From: Anodontia alba
Lineage: Eukaryota > Mollusca > Bivalvia > Lucinida > Lucinidae
Direction of reading: 5' to 3'
Length of the DNA stretch: 64,000 nucleotides
Assembly: GCA_964016985.1 (NCBI GenBank)
Contig: OZ024821.1
Span: forward strand, 90,882,093 to 90,946,092
Shown: positions 21,029 through 31,408 of the stretch, one piece after another
Numbering within the stretch: the stretch's first letter is position 1
Layout of the letters: every line of letters starts with the position of its first letter
The notes under the pieces: generated by a model
Database searches by the model: none
Told to the model about the DNA's origin: nothing
The model's input: the letters and a program-made list of their open reading frames with translations, nothing else
Position numbers and translations under genes: made by a program

Positions 21029-21048
21029 TAAAGGGAGTATTAAATTCA

Positions 21049-21292
21049 GGGCCCAGTTGTTCAAAGCGTCGTTAGCTTAACGAGCTCGTTAAGGGTCATT
21101 TCGTTAACTGTTTTAGCGGATTCAATATACATTATTTTGATATTTTTTGCTGAAAAAATGTGAGTAGCTTTTGCATTGCAAAAGCTACTCACATTTTTTC
21201 AGCAAAAAATTTCAGCATATTTGCGTATCACTCGATGTAAATTTTAACAAATCGTTAACAAACGACATCGTTAGTTTTGAACAACTGGGCCC
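21049..21292. mobile_element. Family A MITE, reference copy
   Basis: Complete: GGGCCCAGTTGTTCAAAGCG to GTTTTGAACAACTGGGCCC. A long nearly perfect central palindrome (about 21143-21206) contains GTGAGTAGCTTTTGCA and its complement. The outer arms also pair (CGTTAGCTTAACGAGC with GTTAACAAACGACATCG, loosely). Confidence 0.9.
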
Positions 21293-21302
21293 AGATGTAT
21301 AG

Positions 21303-21560
21303 GAAAATATGCCTATTCAAATACTGTATTTTGAAAATTTCACCACCAAAAACTGGAAGTTTTCAGATAAAAATTCTTGATATTTTCACATTTATGCTCA
21401 ACACATAGATTGTGGGTAATCTTTAGAGTTGCCTCACTGAGGCAGTTCTAATGAGTACTCATAATCTATGTTTTGAGCAGAAATAAGAAAAATAATGAAT
21501 ACCCCAGTTTTACTACATAAAAGGTGGGGAAGGGGGTCAAAATTATATAGATATGATTTT
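21303..21560. mobile_element. Hairpin element CC copy 1
   Basis: ATATGCCTATTCAAAT at the left and AATTATATAGATATGA at the right form eroded ends. A B-like hairpin in the middle has ACATAGATTGTGGGTAATC, GCCTCACTGAGGC and ATCTATGTTTTGAGCAGAAA. The better copy is at 34883. Confidence 0.7.
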
Positions 21561-21865
21561 GTGATGAATATCTTTGAAATCTTTTGTTCAGGTTTCATAT
21601 AGAGATTGACTTACTAGTGAGATCCCAGAACAAGTTCTTGTGGAGACATAGGAAGTTATCATCCTGGAAATAAGAAAGTTACCATCTTATCTCCAAAATA
21701 TAATTTATCTTGAGCCTGATTTGTAACAGTAGCTTACAGAATTTATTTTCCTTATAAACTTTTGTGTTTGCAAATAGCATATTTTTTGATCTGTCTCTAG
21801 GCTATATATTTTAACCTGAACACAACAAATTTTAACAGTAGCAGATGCAGAGGTTTTTTAATTAA
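21561..21865. other. Single-copy-looking sequence
   Basis: TTTGTTCAG at 21584-21592 followed by a short open frame could be a splice acceptor, but no donor fits and it is not claimed. Confidence 0.3.
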
Positions 21866-22076
21866 TTAACCCTTGTCCTGCTGAACCCGGATTTATCCTG
21901 TTATTCAAACAGTGTAGATCCAGATCATTTGGCTTCTGAAGAAGCCATCTGATCTGGATCTGCACAGTTTGCCATCAAGTATGCAAATTTATTGCAACAG
22001 TCTCGATCAAGTAACCTGATTGGCTGAAAATTAGAAGTAAGCGTGGCATCTTAATTTATTCAGCAGGACAAGGGTA
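21866..22076 (+). mobile_element. Family P MITE copy 5
   Basis: TTAACCCTTGTCCTGCTGAA to TTCAGCAGGACAAGGGTA. CTGATTGGCTGAAAATTAG is intact and the core palindrome is nearly complete (a few arm mismatches such as TCATTTGGC). Confidence 0.88.
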
Positions 22077-22117
22077 TTTACTGACTATTAGAATTATAAG
22101 CCTCTACAGACATGCTC

Positions 22118-22402
22118 TATAGCACAGTCAGTAGCGTGTCTGACTGCAGGTCCAGGTATCACAAGTCAGAATCCCGGCTCGGCAACATAACTTTTCATGG
22201 AGATTGATATTGAAATACTTTCTGTGGTCATTCTCTCCTGATGATACAAGAAGGGCAGTTGTCAATACTGCTCATAAAATACTGGTTGACCACTTAGAAG
22301 ACTTAGCCTGCCCAGGAAAGAGTATTTGTAAATGAACGGACATGCTTGACATGACCATTACAGTATTGACTGGGTTGTAAAATTCCATATCAACCAAACA
22401 CA
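22118..22402 (+). mobile_element. SINE-2 copy
   Basis: Head CACAGTCAGTAGCGTGTCTG with ACTGCAGGTCCAGG and a B-box-like GTCAGAATCCC. Body landmarks are GATACAAGAAGGGCAGTTG, ACTTAGCCTGCCCAGGAAAG and TTGACTGGGTTGTAAAATT. The body is homologous to SINE-1, so the two families share a core with different tRNA-type heads. Confidence 0.8.
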
Positions 22403-22413
22403 TATTTTATGTG

Positions 22414-22580
22414 TTTTTATGCCTCCTCCACCATAAAGCTGGCATGGACATTTCACCCTCCATCTGTCTGTGCGTCTATTTATCTGTGTATCTGAACATA
22501 TTTATATTCAGGCCATATCTTCTAAATCCATTAAAGGAACAACATAAAATTGGGTGTGAAAAGGATGAGGATGTGTTGTG
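22414..22580 (+). repeat. Fragment of a TATGCC-type tandem-unit element
   Basis: TTTTTATGCCTCCTCCACCA, then CATCTGTCTGTGCGTC and CAGGCCATATCTTC, as at the starts of the elements at 29916, 37588 and 39823. Only the beginning is present. Confidence 0.5.
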
Positions 22581-22665
22581 TAAAAAAAAAAAAAAGTTGG
22601 GTCATATGATGCAGTATTTTCAGTTATATTCCTTGTTATGAAATAAGGATGGACTGTGGCCTGGC

Positions 22666-23950
22666 TATACGAGGGATGGTGGGAAAATATCCATACTTTT
22701 CATGTTCCTATCTCTCCACATTCAGCTATCTTCACATATTATACATGAGCAAAAATTACATTTTATCGCCTATAAATTGGTCAGTCTATTTTCATTTAGA
22801 AGTGTGTATACACAAAGTTTTGAGCATTTAAACCAGGTAGATGTTAGGGCTATCATGGACTAAGCTGGAGGAACAGAGATCTTTAATAAAATTCCTGCTT
22901 TTAGAGGGCGAAAAACTTCGCCACATTTTTCAAAGGTTGCAGACAAGTTTTTCTAAAGCCTGCATATCCTTTTCAACCTTTTATAGCTGGGTTTCACAGC
23001 TTAGGGAGGACATGACAAGCATGAGAGAAAAGCTTAGGCCAGGGAGACTTGTTGAGGCAATGACCCCTACAATGGTGGGGAATGTTGAGGCTTTTGTCAA
23101 CAAAGGTCACAAAAGTGACATTGCAGGAGGTAGCTAATCAGTTTAGCATCGGCAAAGTGTCGGCACATCAGATTTTACACAAAAAATAGATATGAGCAAG
23201 GTAAGTGCTAGATGGGTGCCAAAACAGCTGACAGAAGACCAAAAGATATTCAGGGTTACCATAGCAAAAGAACATTTGGGACTTTTTAACCATAATGAAA
23301 ATAAGTTTTTAAACTGTATTTCACTGGGGATGAAATGTGGGTTCCTCATGCTAAACCTGAAACAAAAGCTCAGTCAAAGCAGTGGAAAAAGAGCAGTCCA
23401 ACCTCCCAAGAAGTTTTAAGTTGTCTCCGTCTGCTGGCAAGATTATGCTGGTTGCATTTTGGGACTCACTTGGAATAGTTCTGGCTCATAACTCCAAAAG
23501 GTCAAACTGTGATGGCAAGCTACTATTCAGAAGTAATTTAGAAAAAAAAAAAAAAAAAAAAGATAAACTGAAAAAGTTTCGTCCCAGGCTAGCCCAGAAA
23601 ATTGACCTTCTTTTGCATGACGATGCCCCCTCTCATACTGCCTCATCTACAGTAGAACTTACCAACTCCTTCAAGTAGCAATTGTTGTCCCACCCTCTGT
23701 ACAGCCCAGACCTTGCCCCCTGCAACTTTTTTTTTGTTTCCAACACTGAAAAACGGCTCGCTAGAAACAAATAGGCAGCTATGATTTCAGCTGTAAATTG
23801 GTACCTCAACAGTAGGTCTACTTCATGGTTTACAGACAATACAAAAGCTCCCAGAAAGATGGCAAAAGTGTGCAGACGTAGGCGGGGAATATTTTGAAAA
23901 AAGAATAAAAAGAATTTTTGAAAAATATTTTATAGTCTGTAGAAAAAGCA
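22666..23950 (+). mobile_element. Mariner transposon, right end missing
   Basis: Starts after TA with TACGAGGGATGGTGGGAAAA, sharing TACGAGGGATG with the intact mariner at 51378. No matching right terminus is found before the A MITE at 23960. Confidence 0.8.
22841..23950 (+). pseudogene. Broken mariner transposase
   Basis: The start MLGLSWTKLEEQRSLIKFLL is followed by a basic segment REKLRPGRLVEAM, then a frameshift near 23135. Later pieces: QILHKK then a stop, SARWVPKQLTEDQ, FTGDEMWVPHAKPETKAQS (first catalytic Asp present), LLHDDAPSHT (second Asp), SPDLAPCNFFLFP, where the third catalytic Asp has become Asn. An A run near 23540-23560 and several frameshifts separate the pieces. It ends EYFEKRIKRIFEKY. 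Related to, but clearly diverged from, the intact copy at 51574. Confidence 0.88.
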
Positions 23951-23959
23951 CAAAGTCCA

Positions 23960-24203
23960 GGGTCGGGTTGTTCAAAGCGTTGTTAGCTTAACGAGCTCGT
24001 TAGGGGTCATTTCGTTAAATGTTTTAGCAGATTCAACACACAATATTCTGGTATTTTTTGCTGAAAAAATGTGAGTAGCTTTTGCAATGCAAAAGCTACT
24101 CACATTTTTTCAGCAAAAAATTTCAGCATGTTTGCGTATCGCTCTATGTAAATTTTAACGAATCGTTAACTAACGACATCGTTAGCTTTGAACAACTGGG
24201 CCC
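23960..24203. mobile_element. Family A MITE
   Basis: GGGTCGGGTTGTTCAAAGCG to GCTTTGAACAACTGGGCCC. Long central palindrome at 24057-24120 with perfect arms around GCAATGC. Confidence 0.9.
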
Positions 24204-24601
24204 TGCATATTTCTCAACTGCCCCTTGTATCTTATAAGCCATTGCAGGAGCATCATCAGACTGGATGGATTATACAGCTTAGGTGTAAAAAAAGAGCTGT
24301 GTTTCACTAACATGCCGAAAAAAATGTTGTCGGTAGTTAGGAGAAAAGTTTTTTTATTTTTCTATTTTTTTCTCCAGAAAAGAACAGGGTCAGGCCTGTA
24401 ATTTATGAAAATACAGGTACATGTATTTTGTTTAGGGTCAGTGCTTTACTTTCTTATTTTGCATTTTTACTGACAAAAAAATAGCAGAGTCGGGTGTTTG
24501 AAACAGGGTCAGTCGGCATTAGTGGAAACAGTTATTTTTTTACGCCTTATAGTGACAGTGTGTCGGGGAAAATTGGGTCATGTGACACAACTTTACCATG
24601 G
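24204..24601. other. No recognisable feature
   Basis: T-rich, with TTTTTTATTTTTCTATTTTT near 24350. A 60-codon frame at 24494 has no support. Confidence 0.3.
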
Positions 24602-24763
24602 TTAATACTCTGCATGCTGGGTAAAAATTTCAGCGGAGGACATTTTGTAATATTTTTTACAGAAAATAGACCATGATATTTCATGCAAAATGTCTCATTT
24701 CAAAGCCTGTTTTCCGGGAAAATTACAAAAAAAAAAAAAAAAAAAATTGCTGAATTATCCCAA
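24602..24763. mobile_element. Family C MITE, degraded
   Basis: TTAATACTCTGCATGCTGGG at the left. GATATTTCATGCAAAATGTC and AGCCTGTTTTCCGGG keep parts of both arms; an A run (24727-24746) expands the right arm. Confidence 0.7.
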
Positions 24764-25039
24764 ATATCGGTACAAATCTGGGACAATTCTTCTAAACTGA
24801 ATGAAGGAATATCATCAAACTGTACTTGCAGAAGTTAGGAGTTGCAGTCCCGTAATGTCCATATGTACATGTAACTCTGTTAGCTCGTTTCCAAGAATAT
24901 TGTACAAGGTAGGCATATTCAACATATTCTGTCTCCAAAATGTTATTTTTGGTAACTAATTAGCCCAATTTACATTCCTAGAATATCTATAGTGAAAACT
25001 GCTTTTCCAGCTTACTATTTCCCAGCAAACAATTTTACC
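24764..25039. other. No recognisable feature
   Basis: Single-copy-looking spacer. A long frame on the minus strand (24956-25384) runs through C and P repeats and is not a gene. Confidence 0.3.
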
Positions 25040-25235
25040 TTCAATAACACTAAGCATGCTATATGCAAATTTAGCAGACAACAAACTGATGATATTTTTC
25101 TCAGAAAAAAGGATTTGACATTTCATGCAAACAATTTGCATAAAAAGTCTAATCCTATTTTCTGGAAAAAAAGCATAAGAAAAAATATATAACAAAATGT
25201 TGTCTGCTGGAATTTTTACACAGAATGCTAAGCCT
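25040..25235. mobile_element. Family C MITE
   Basis: AACACTAAGCATGCTATATG at the left and CACAGAATGCTAAGCCTA at the right. The core has GGATTTGACATTTCATGCAA and TTTGCATAAAAAGTC. Confidence 0.75.
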
Positions 25236-25340
25236 AAATTCATAATTAAAAGTGCTAGTCCAGGTTTTGTACTCCCAATCTGTTTGTTTTCTATTCTTAA
25301 ATTATGTGCAGATGTTATTTGAATTAAAATCTGCAGCCTG

Positions 25341-25555
25341 TTAACCCTTGTCCTGCTGAACCCGGATATATCCTGCCTCTGCAAACAGTGTAGGTCTAGA
25401 TCAATTGGCTTCTGAAGAAGCCAACTGATCTGGATCTACACTGTTTATCATTCAGTATGTGAATTAATATAAAAAAATCTGGATTGAGTAATCTGATTGG
25501 TTGATAATCAAAAATAGGCATAGCATCTTAATTTATTCAGCAAGAGAAGGGTTAA
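25341..25555 (+). mobile_element. Family P MITE copy 6
   Basis: TTAACCCTTGTCCTGCTGAA to TTCAGCAAGAGAAGGGTTAA. The CCAAT box is altered (GATTGGTTGAT) and the CACGCCC box is lost (AGGCATAGC). Confidence 0.88.
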
Positions 25556-25776
25556 TTAATATTCTTTGCACATCATGACATGTAAAAGAAAAAGAAGTAA
25601 GAAGCGCATCACATTTGTTGCCAAAAGTCAGAAGAAAAAAAAACAACAACAAAAACAATAGCAGCAATAGGCTTGATATAAGAAACGTGATCATCTGCAA
25701 CAAAATAAGAGAAAAGTCATGGATCATTTAAGGCCCAGACCAGTTTATGCTTCCACACAGTCTTACTATAAACATG

Positions 25777-26088
25777 CTGGCCTTGGTGGCTCAGTTAGAT
25801 GCTCATCCAACCAGTGATCAAGAGTTTGCAGGTTCAACACCCACCAGGTCATCAACAATCTTTCATGGAGATTGATCATGGAATATTTTTCTACAATCAT
25901 TCTGTCCCTTCCGCAGATTCAAGAAGGATAGTTGTCAGTTTCTGGTGAAAGAATGTGCACAATACTGGTTAACCACTTAGAGGACTAAACCTGCCCAGTA
26001 AAAGTGTGGTTAGGTAAATTGACCACGCTCAACATGACTCCATTGGGTTGACTGGGCCATAAAACCTCAACACAAACAAACAAACAAA
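25777..26088 (+). mobile_element. SINE-1 copy, old
   Basis: CTGGCCTTGGTGGCTCAGTT head with many CpG-to-TpG or CpA changes relative to the 60254 copy (for example CCAACCAGTGATCAAGAG). Complete to an AAACAAACAAACAAA tail. Older than the 60254 copy by divergence. Confidence 0.88.
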
Positions 26089-26258
26089 TTATCATGGACA
26101 TATTTATTAAGTTGTCAGAATAAAAAATAGAGAGGGTCTGGGAAAAAATTAGTAAGATTCTTATTTTTACAACAAAGAACTAAACACAAGGAAGACTTCA
26201 GGTGCCTCTAGCAGGATATTTTCTGTTCACAGATATATTCTGCTTTATCCAAGACTGT

Positions 26259-26483
26259 CTAAACCTTATCATGTTGAATAAATTAAGATGCCATGCCCAC
26301 TTCTAATTTTCAGCTAATCTGATTACTTGATCCATGTTGTTGATACAAATTCAAATATTGAATGGCAAACAGTACAGATCCAGATCAGTTGGCTTCTTCA
26401 GAAGCCAACTGATCTGCATCTACACTGTTTGCAAAGGCAGGGTATATCTGTCCTAAAATTTGGCTCAGTAGGACAAGGGTTAA
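26259..26483 (-). mobile_element. Family P MITE copy 7
   Basis: Left end CTAAACCTTATCATGTTGAA (eroded), right end AGTAGGACAAGGGTTAA. Core palindrome intact; CCAAT changed to CTAAT; GCCATGCCCAC kept in part. Confidence 0.85.
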
Positions 26484-26486
26484 TCA

Positions 26487-26728
26487 GGCCCCAAGGTTAT
26501 AAAACTTTTTTCATGCTCAACTCAGCTGAGCATGAAATGTGTCCTCTTAGTTAATCTCAAATTACTAACAGTTCTAAATTCTTTCTTGCTAAATATTGCT
26601 GAGCATGAAAATTTCTCTGCTAATAAATATGAAAATGCCAACTTTAGTTGGCATTTTCATATTTATTAGCAGAGAAATTTTCATGCTCAGCTGAGTTGAG
26701 CATGAAAAAAGTTCATAACCTTGGGGCC
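26487..26728. mobile_element. Foldback element DD (GGCCCCAAGGTTA ends)
   Basis: Ends GGCCCCAAGGTTATAAAACT and its complement at 26728. The next block CATGCTCAACTCAGCTGAGC is inverted on the right. An independent palindrome in the centre (26601-26686) has ATGAAAATGCCAACTTTAG and its complement. Very little divergence between arms. Confidence 0.85.
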
Positions 26729-26764
26729 AGACAATATAAATGTGCAGGCTGATCTGGTGTTTCG

Positions 26765-27248
26765 TTGTCTGTATCATGCAAACGCAGTAGTTAGTATGTT
26801 TGACTGCAGATCCAGGATTCACAAGTTTAACCCTTAAACTGCCAATCACAACAATTGTTGTCTGCTTTGTCATCTGCTAGTGATTTTAAGTCATTTTTTG
26901 CAAACAGTGTGGACCCAGATCAGACTGCTCCTCTAGGAGCAGTCTGATCAGGGCCCACACTGTTTGCCTGTATGCAAAAATAGATTTGAAAAGTTTGCAA
27001 GAATATTCAGCAGAAGACATAAATAAACGACATTTTCAGATGCAGATCTTGTTGGCATTTTAAGGGTTAAATGTCAATTCAACCACATAACTTTCATGGA
27101 AACTGATCATGAAATAATTTCTATGGCCAAGTACTAGTGAACTCCTTCGAGGACAAGGCCTGCCTAGGAAAGGTGTTAGTAGGTTAAATGACTGTTGCGA
27201 TATGACATTAACAGTGTTCACTTGGCCATGAAAACCTGAAATCAAATC
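26765..27248 (+). mobile_element. SINE-2 copy interrupted by a T MITE
   Basis: The head at 26765-26826 (GCAGTAGTTAGTATGTTTGA, CTGCAGATCCAGGATTC) is separated by the T element from the rest (CACATAACTTTCATGGAAAC, CAAGGCCTGCCTAGGAAAGG, TTGGCCATGAAAACCTGAAA). The TTAA at the junction lies within the SINE. Confidence 0.8.
26827..27070. mobile_element. Family T MITE copy 1
   Basis: TTAACCCTTAAACTGCCAAT at the left, TTGGCATTTTAAGGGTTAA at the right, near-identical to D ends. The centre is the GCAAACAGTG core (26900-26967) with a GCTCCTCTAGGAGC middle, in place of the D palindrome. CAGATGACATTTTCAGATGC-like text precedes the right end. Confidence 0.9.
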
Positions 27249-27317
27249 AAAAATCTGTTATCCAATGAGGAAATTTTCTCATAATATTACTTTAATTTGG
27301 CAAATGGTTTCCATAGC

Positions 27318-27508
27318 GTCTACATAAGAGGTATCAGGTAAATATTTTTTCTTTTTTCTCCACGAAAAGGTGTTGTAGATACTCTTTAGAAACACCTCAC
27401 TGAGGCGCTTCTTGTAAGTACCATTAACCACAACATATGTTTTCATGGAGAAATAAGAAAAATATAAATACCAGGCTTTTGGATTGAAAAAAAAGCATCT
27501 AATCAAGA
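27318..27508. mobile_element. Family B MITE copy 3
   Basis: The B hairpin (27345-27465) has CTCCACGAAAAGGTGTTGTA and ACATATGTTTTCATGGAGAA; the centre is CACCTCACTGAGGCGC. The right arm continues TACCAGGCTTTTGGATTG, typical of B. Confidence 0.72.
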
Positions 27509-27554
27509 ACTATGGACTTTCCATTTTGAAGCCCATCCTGATCTATTTCTCCAT

Positions 27555-27775
27555 AGTCCCAACACTTAAGTGTATATGCCCTAAATATTCAGACCATTAA
27601 TCCCTTCACCATACCTGTCCTAAAATTTGAACAATATTTTACTACCAGCTGATGTGTCTAGAAACTTCCTTGGTTAGTGTCAAACAGTGTAAACCCTGAT
27701 CTGATACTAAATTTTGTTGTCTCTGATCTATCCTTGGTCCACACTGTTTGCTTGGGCCTGTCCGTCCAAATACAT
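27555..27775. mobile_element. Family R MITE, eroded
   Basis: CCTAAATATTCAGACCATTA, CCATACCTGTCCTAAAATTT and GATGTGTCTAGAAACTTCC form the R left arm; the core is at 27682-27751 with a degraded centre; the right arm (GGGCCTGTCCGTCC) is short. Confidence 0.72.
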
Positions 27776-27984
27776 GTACAAAGGGTAGATATTATATACA
27801 CTGAGTCAAGCCAGCAAACCAATAAACTTCCCAAATCCACTGAACCAGTCCATCCGATCAATTCAGTATGCAGAGCCTATCTATTCCTTTCCTTCTTCAC
27901 CTGCCCTAAACATGTGTCTTGTATCTCTCTACAAATTTACAAGGGCAGATTGAAAAATTGTGAGCCTCACATGTAAAAATTTGA

Positions 27985-29190
27985 CTTTTGGGAGACATAT
28001 TGTATTGCTTTTCAACATAGTCCTACTCAATGTCTATACACTGTTGCCAGTGATGGTCAGGAGCCTTAGTGCCACTTTTAAAGAAGTCCTTTTCTTGACT
28101 GCCCAGACAGTCCTCCCACATCATCTGATTAGGTCTGATGGAGTAAGATCAGTAAATAAGGGGGATGTTGAATCAAATCAAAGCCACTATCATTGATGGC
28201 AGTCATAGTAATGACAGACGTGTGAGCTGGAGCATTGTCCTGGTGAAATAACACACCTTTACTGATTTTCCCATGGTGCTTCACTTTAATATTTTCTCTT
28301 GACTGCCTAAGAAGTGAAACGTAATATGCTTCATTGATTGTCTATCCCTTTTCGAGATAACCTACCAAAAGAAAACCATCAGCATTCCAAAAAACCAAAG
28401 TCATGACCTTCCCAGCTGACGGAACAGTCTTTGCCTTCTTTGGCCTGGGTAAGCCAGGGTGCTTCCATTGTTTATATTGTTCTTTGGATTCTGAGGGAAA
28501 TGACTGACCCATGTTTCATCCATCGTCACAAACCTCAGCAGAAACCTGTCAGGATCTGCCTCAAAAAGGTTCAGATTAGCACACAACATATTGTGTCTTT
28601 TATGCTTCTGATCAACTGTCGGAAGTCTGGGTACCCAACAAGCTAAGAGTTATCTCATATGCAGATCTTCTGTAAGAATGGAATGAACTCTTTCCTGAGA
28701 AATCCCAACAGCACTAGCTTTAATGTATCTCTCTGTAACTCGACTGTCACCTATAACTATATTATGGACTTAACCCTTAAACTGCCAATCACAACAATTG
28801 TCATCTGCTTTGTCATCTGCTTATGATTTTAAAAGTCAATTATACAAACAGTGTGGACCCAGGTCAGACTGCTCCTCTAGGAGCAGTCTGATCTGGGTCC
28901 ACACTGTTTGCCTCTATGCAAAAACAAGTTTGAAAAGTTTGCAAGAATAATCAGCAGACGACATAAACAGATGACATTTTCAGATGCAGGTTTTCTTGGC
29001 GCTTTAAGGGTTAAGTTGCCACAATGACAAGCCTTCCAGGATGGGGGTCATCTTCAAGGCTCTCCCTGCAATGCATAAATTCTGCCACCCACCATTTTAC
29101 GGAAGCATATAAAGGAGCATCCTTCCCCACTTTTGCTACCATATCAGTACGAAAAGTCACATGCCCTGTTTACTTTAACGTGTTACCACT
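27985..29190 (-). pseudogene. Broken mariner transposase
   Basis: Recognisable pieces in order on the minus strand: VKWWVAEFMHCRESLEDDP, PGRLVIVAT (then the MITE), IGDSRVTERYIKA, VGISQERVHSILTEDL, WVPRLP, RFVTMDETWVSHFPQNPK with the first catalytic Asp, LFHQDNAPAHTSV with the second, IQHPPYL where the third Asp block is frameshifted. Stops occur after LHMR and in the C-terminus. Distinct lineage from the other two mariners. Confidence 0.85.
28770..29014. mobile_element. Family T MITE copy 2, inside mariner
   Basis: TTAACCCTTAAACTGCCAAT to TTGGCGCTTTAAGGGTTAA. The core (28848-28916) has perfect arms with a GCTCCTCTAGGAGC centre. It is almost identical to the 26827 copy, so both were probably active recently. 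Confidence 0.9.
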
Positions 29191-29215
29191 TCAGCATAAG
29201 CTGACCAAATGACAG

Positions 29216-29602
29216 GCTGTTGGTTGCATAATGGTGGAACAATCAAAGAATAAATGGCAGCCGCGATTAAATTCTTCAATACAAGGCTTAAAATTTATCA
29301 TATATATCCCAGTCACTCACAAACACCCAAGACACTGTCCATCGGTTACAGGGAAATCACAATACAACAGGCTCCATTGGTACGTCATAAAGTTGGCTGT
29401 TGTAGAAAAGAGTTTAATATATAGAAAAACACCACTTTAAAAAACAAAAATAGCTATTATAGAAAGATGGCTGATTTTGAGAAGTGACCAGATACGGTCT
29501 ATAAATCACAGTGAAATGTCTACAAAAGTGATCTTGCTCAGTCATAAGTTGGCAGTTGTAAAGCAGTGGCTGTTGATGTTCAATGTATAGAACATCAGCA
29601 CT
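29216..29602. other. No recognisable feature
   Basis: Single-copy-looking DNA; a short frame at 29231-29440 has no support. Confidence 0.3.
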
Positions 29603-29816
29603 TTAACCCTTGTCCTGCTGAATAAATTAAGATGCCACATCCACTCCTAATTTTCAGCCACTCAGATTGCTTGATCCAGGTTGATGATACAAATTCACAT
29701 TCTTAATGACAAACAGTGCAGATTCAGATCAGTTGGCTTCTGAAGAAGCCAACTGATCTGGATCTACATTGTTTGTAAAGGCAGGATATATCCGGGTTCA
29801 GGAGGACAAGGGTTAA
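29603..29816 (-). mobile_element. Family P MITE copy 8
   Basis: TTAACCCTTGTCCTGCTGAA to TTCAGGAGGACAAGGGTTAA. The CCAAT box is mutated (GCCACTCAG) and the CACGCCC box is mutated (CACATCCAC); core intact. Confidence 0.9.
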
Positions 29817-29915
29817 GGTATTTAAAAAAAAATGGCTGGAAGGTGACTGTTGAGAAGTGTGCTCATAAGACTATCAGATTGTAGCAGTTCACCAATATTA
29901 TATGGTATCTTGGGT

Positions 29916-31206
29916 TTTTATGCCCCGCCACAAAAGCTAGCAAGGGTATTATGTTATAACGTCTGAAATTTTGAGTGTCTGTCTGTCCGTCCATCAGGCT
30001 CTTCCATCATTCGTGTCCACTCCATAACTCTGATACCATCCAAGATATTTTCACCAAACTTCACACAAATGTAAAGCACTATGAGACGACATGCAGAACT
30101 CATGAATATTAACTCTGGTTTGCCTACTTTTGGATTATTGCCCTTTGAACATTGAACATACCGTAGCCATTTTTACCATGAACTTGTGTCCCCTCTGTAA
30201 GTTGAAATCCATTCAAGGTATTTTCATGAAACTTCACACAAATGTAAAACACTAAGAGATGACATGCAGAACACTAGAACCCTAACTCTGGTTTGCCTAC
30301 TTTTTGAGTTATTGCCCTTTTAACCCTTGTCCTGGTGAACCCGGAAAGACTTGCTTTTGCAAACAGTGTAGATCCAGATCAGTTGGTTCTGAAGAAGCCA
30401 ACTGATCTAGATCTGCACTGTTTGCCATTCAGTATACAAATTTATATCATTAATCTGGATCAAGTTACCTGATTGGCTGAAAATTAGAAATGGGTGTGTC
30501 ATCTTAATTTATTCAGCAGGACAAGGGTTAACATTGAATATAGCCATTTCTACCATGTACTGGTGTCCGCTCTGAAAGTTGAAAACTGTTCCAGATGTTT
30601 TGATGAAACATATCACAATTGTAAAGCACCATGAGACAACATGCAGAACACAAAAAACGTAATGCTGGTTAACCTACTTTTGGAGTTACCGACCTTTGTA
30701 AAACTAGCCATTTCTACTACATGTATGTAGTAATGTCCGCTCTGTAAGTTGAAAACCATTCCAGATATTTTGATGAAACTTCACACAAATGTAAAGCATC
30801 ATGAGACAAGGTGTAGAGCACATATAACTCTGATTACCTACTTTTGGAGTTATGGCCCTTTGAACTTTGAAAATAGTGATTTCTGTAATATATTTGTGTC
30901 CACTCTTTAACTTGAAAACTGATTGAGATATTTTCTTGAAACTTTATGCAAATGTAAATCACCATGATACAGTTTGCAAAATACAAGAACCATAGCTCTG
31001 AATTACCTGCTTTTGGAGTTACTGCCCTTTGAACATTGTCAATAGTGAGCCAAGTCATATATGTGTGCCCTTTCTATAACTTGAAAACGGTTCAGAGATT
31101 TCTTGAAGCCTTGCATAAATGTAAATGGACATAACATATAGAACACATTTTATTTTTGACAGAGTTATGGCACTTGCTTCATATAAGTGCAGTGGCAGGG
31201 GCATGG
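29916..31206. mobile_element. Tandem-unit element TU-d (ATGCCCCGCCAC ends) with nested P
   Basis: ATGCCCCGCCAC near 29919 is matched by the complement of GTGGCAGGGGCAT ending near 31206. Inside, five or six units of about 165-180 bases repeat GAAACTTCACACAAATGTAA, CACTATGAGA.GACATGCAGA, CTTTTGGAGTTATTGCCC and GTGTCCGCTCTGTAAGTTG. A P MITE (30320-30531) interrupts one unit. The class is common in molluscan genomes from memory; its coding partner is unknown to me. Confidence 0.75.
30320..30531 (+). mobile_element. Family P MITE copy 9, with readable empty site
   Basis: TTAACCCTTGTCCTGGTGAA to TTCAGCAGGACAAGGGTTAA. The flanks read TTGCCCTTT|TTAA and TTAA|CATTGAATA, while sister units of the host repeat read CCCTTTGAACATTGAA, so exactly one TTAA existed before insertion. 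CTGATTGGCTGAAAATTAG is intact. Confidence 0.93.
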
Positions 31207-31408
31207 TGCAGTGCTTGCAACGCTTTTATTTTATTCCTGTAAGACCTCTGTCAATGAAATCTGTGATAGTGTCTTGATCATAATAATCATTTAAACCCAG
31301 GTATGGGGTTCAGTAAACACCTGTATTGACCCTCTTTGCCTGCCTGTCATCCTTTTCCTGCCTCCGCTTATACACCCACTCACCCACTTTGCAACACACT
31401 TCATTACA
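31207..31408. other. No recognisable feature
   Basis: Spacer with no catalogued repeat. Confidence 0.3.

Larger units (their letters stand above)
27940..29215 (-). mobile_element. Third mariner, decayed and interrupted by a T MITE
   Basis: The left end reads GGCAGATTGAAAAATTGTGA; the right terminus is not resolved. The transposase runs on the minus strand. A T-family element (28770-29014) sits in its N-terminal third at a TTAA. Confidence 0.75.

Noticed and set aside
24956..25384. A 142-codon minus-strand frame
   Set aside because: Crosses a C MITE and the start of a P MITE; the sequence is repeat-derived.
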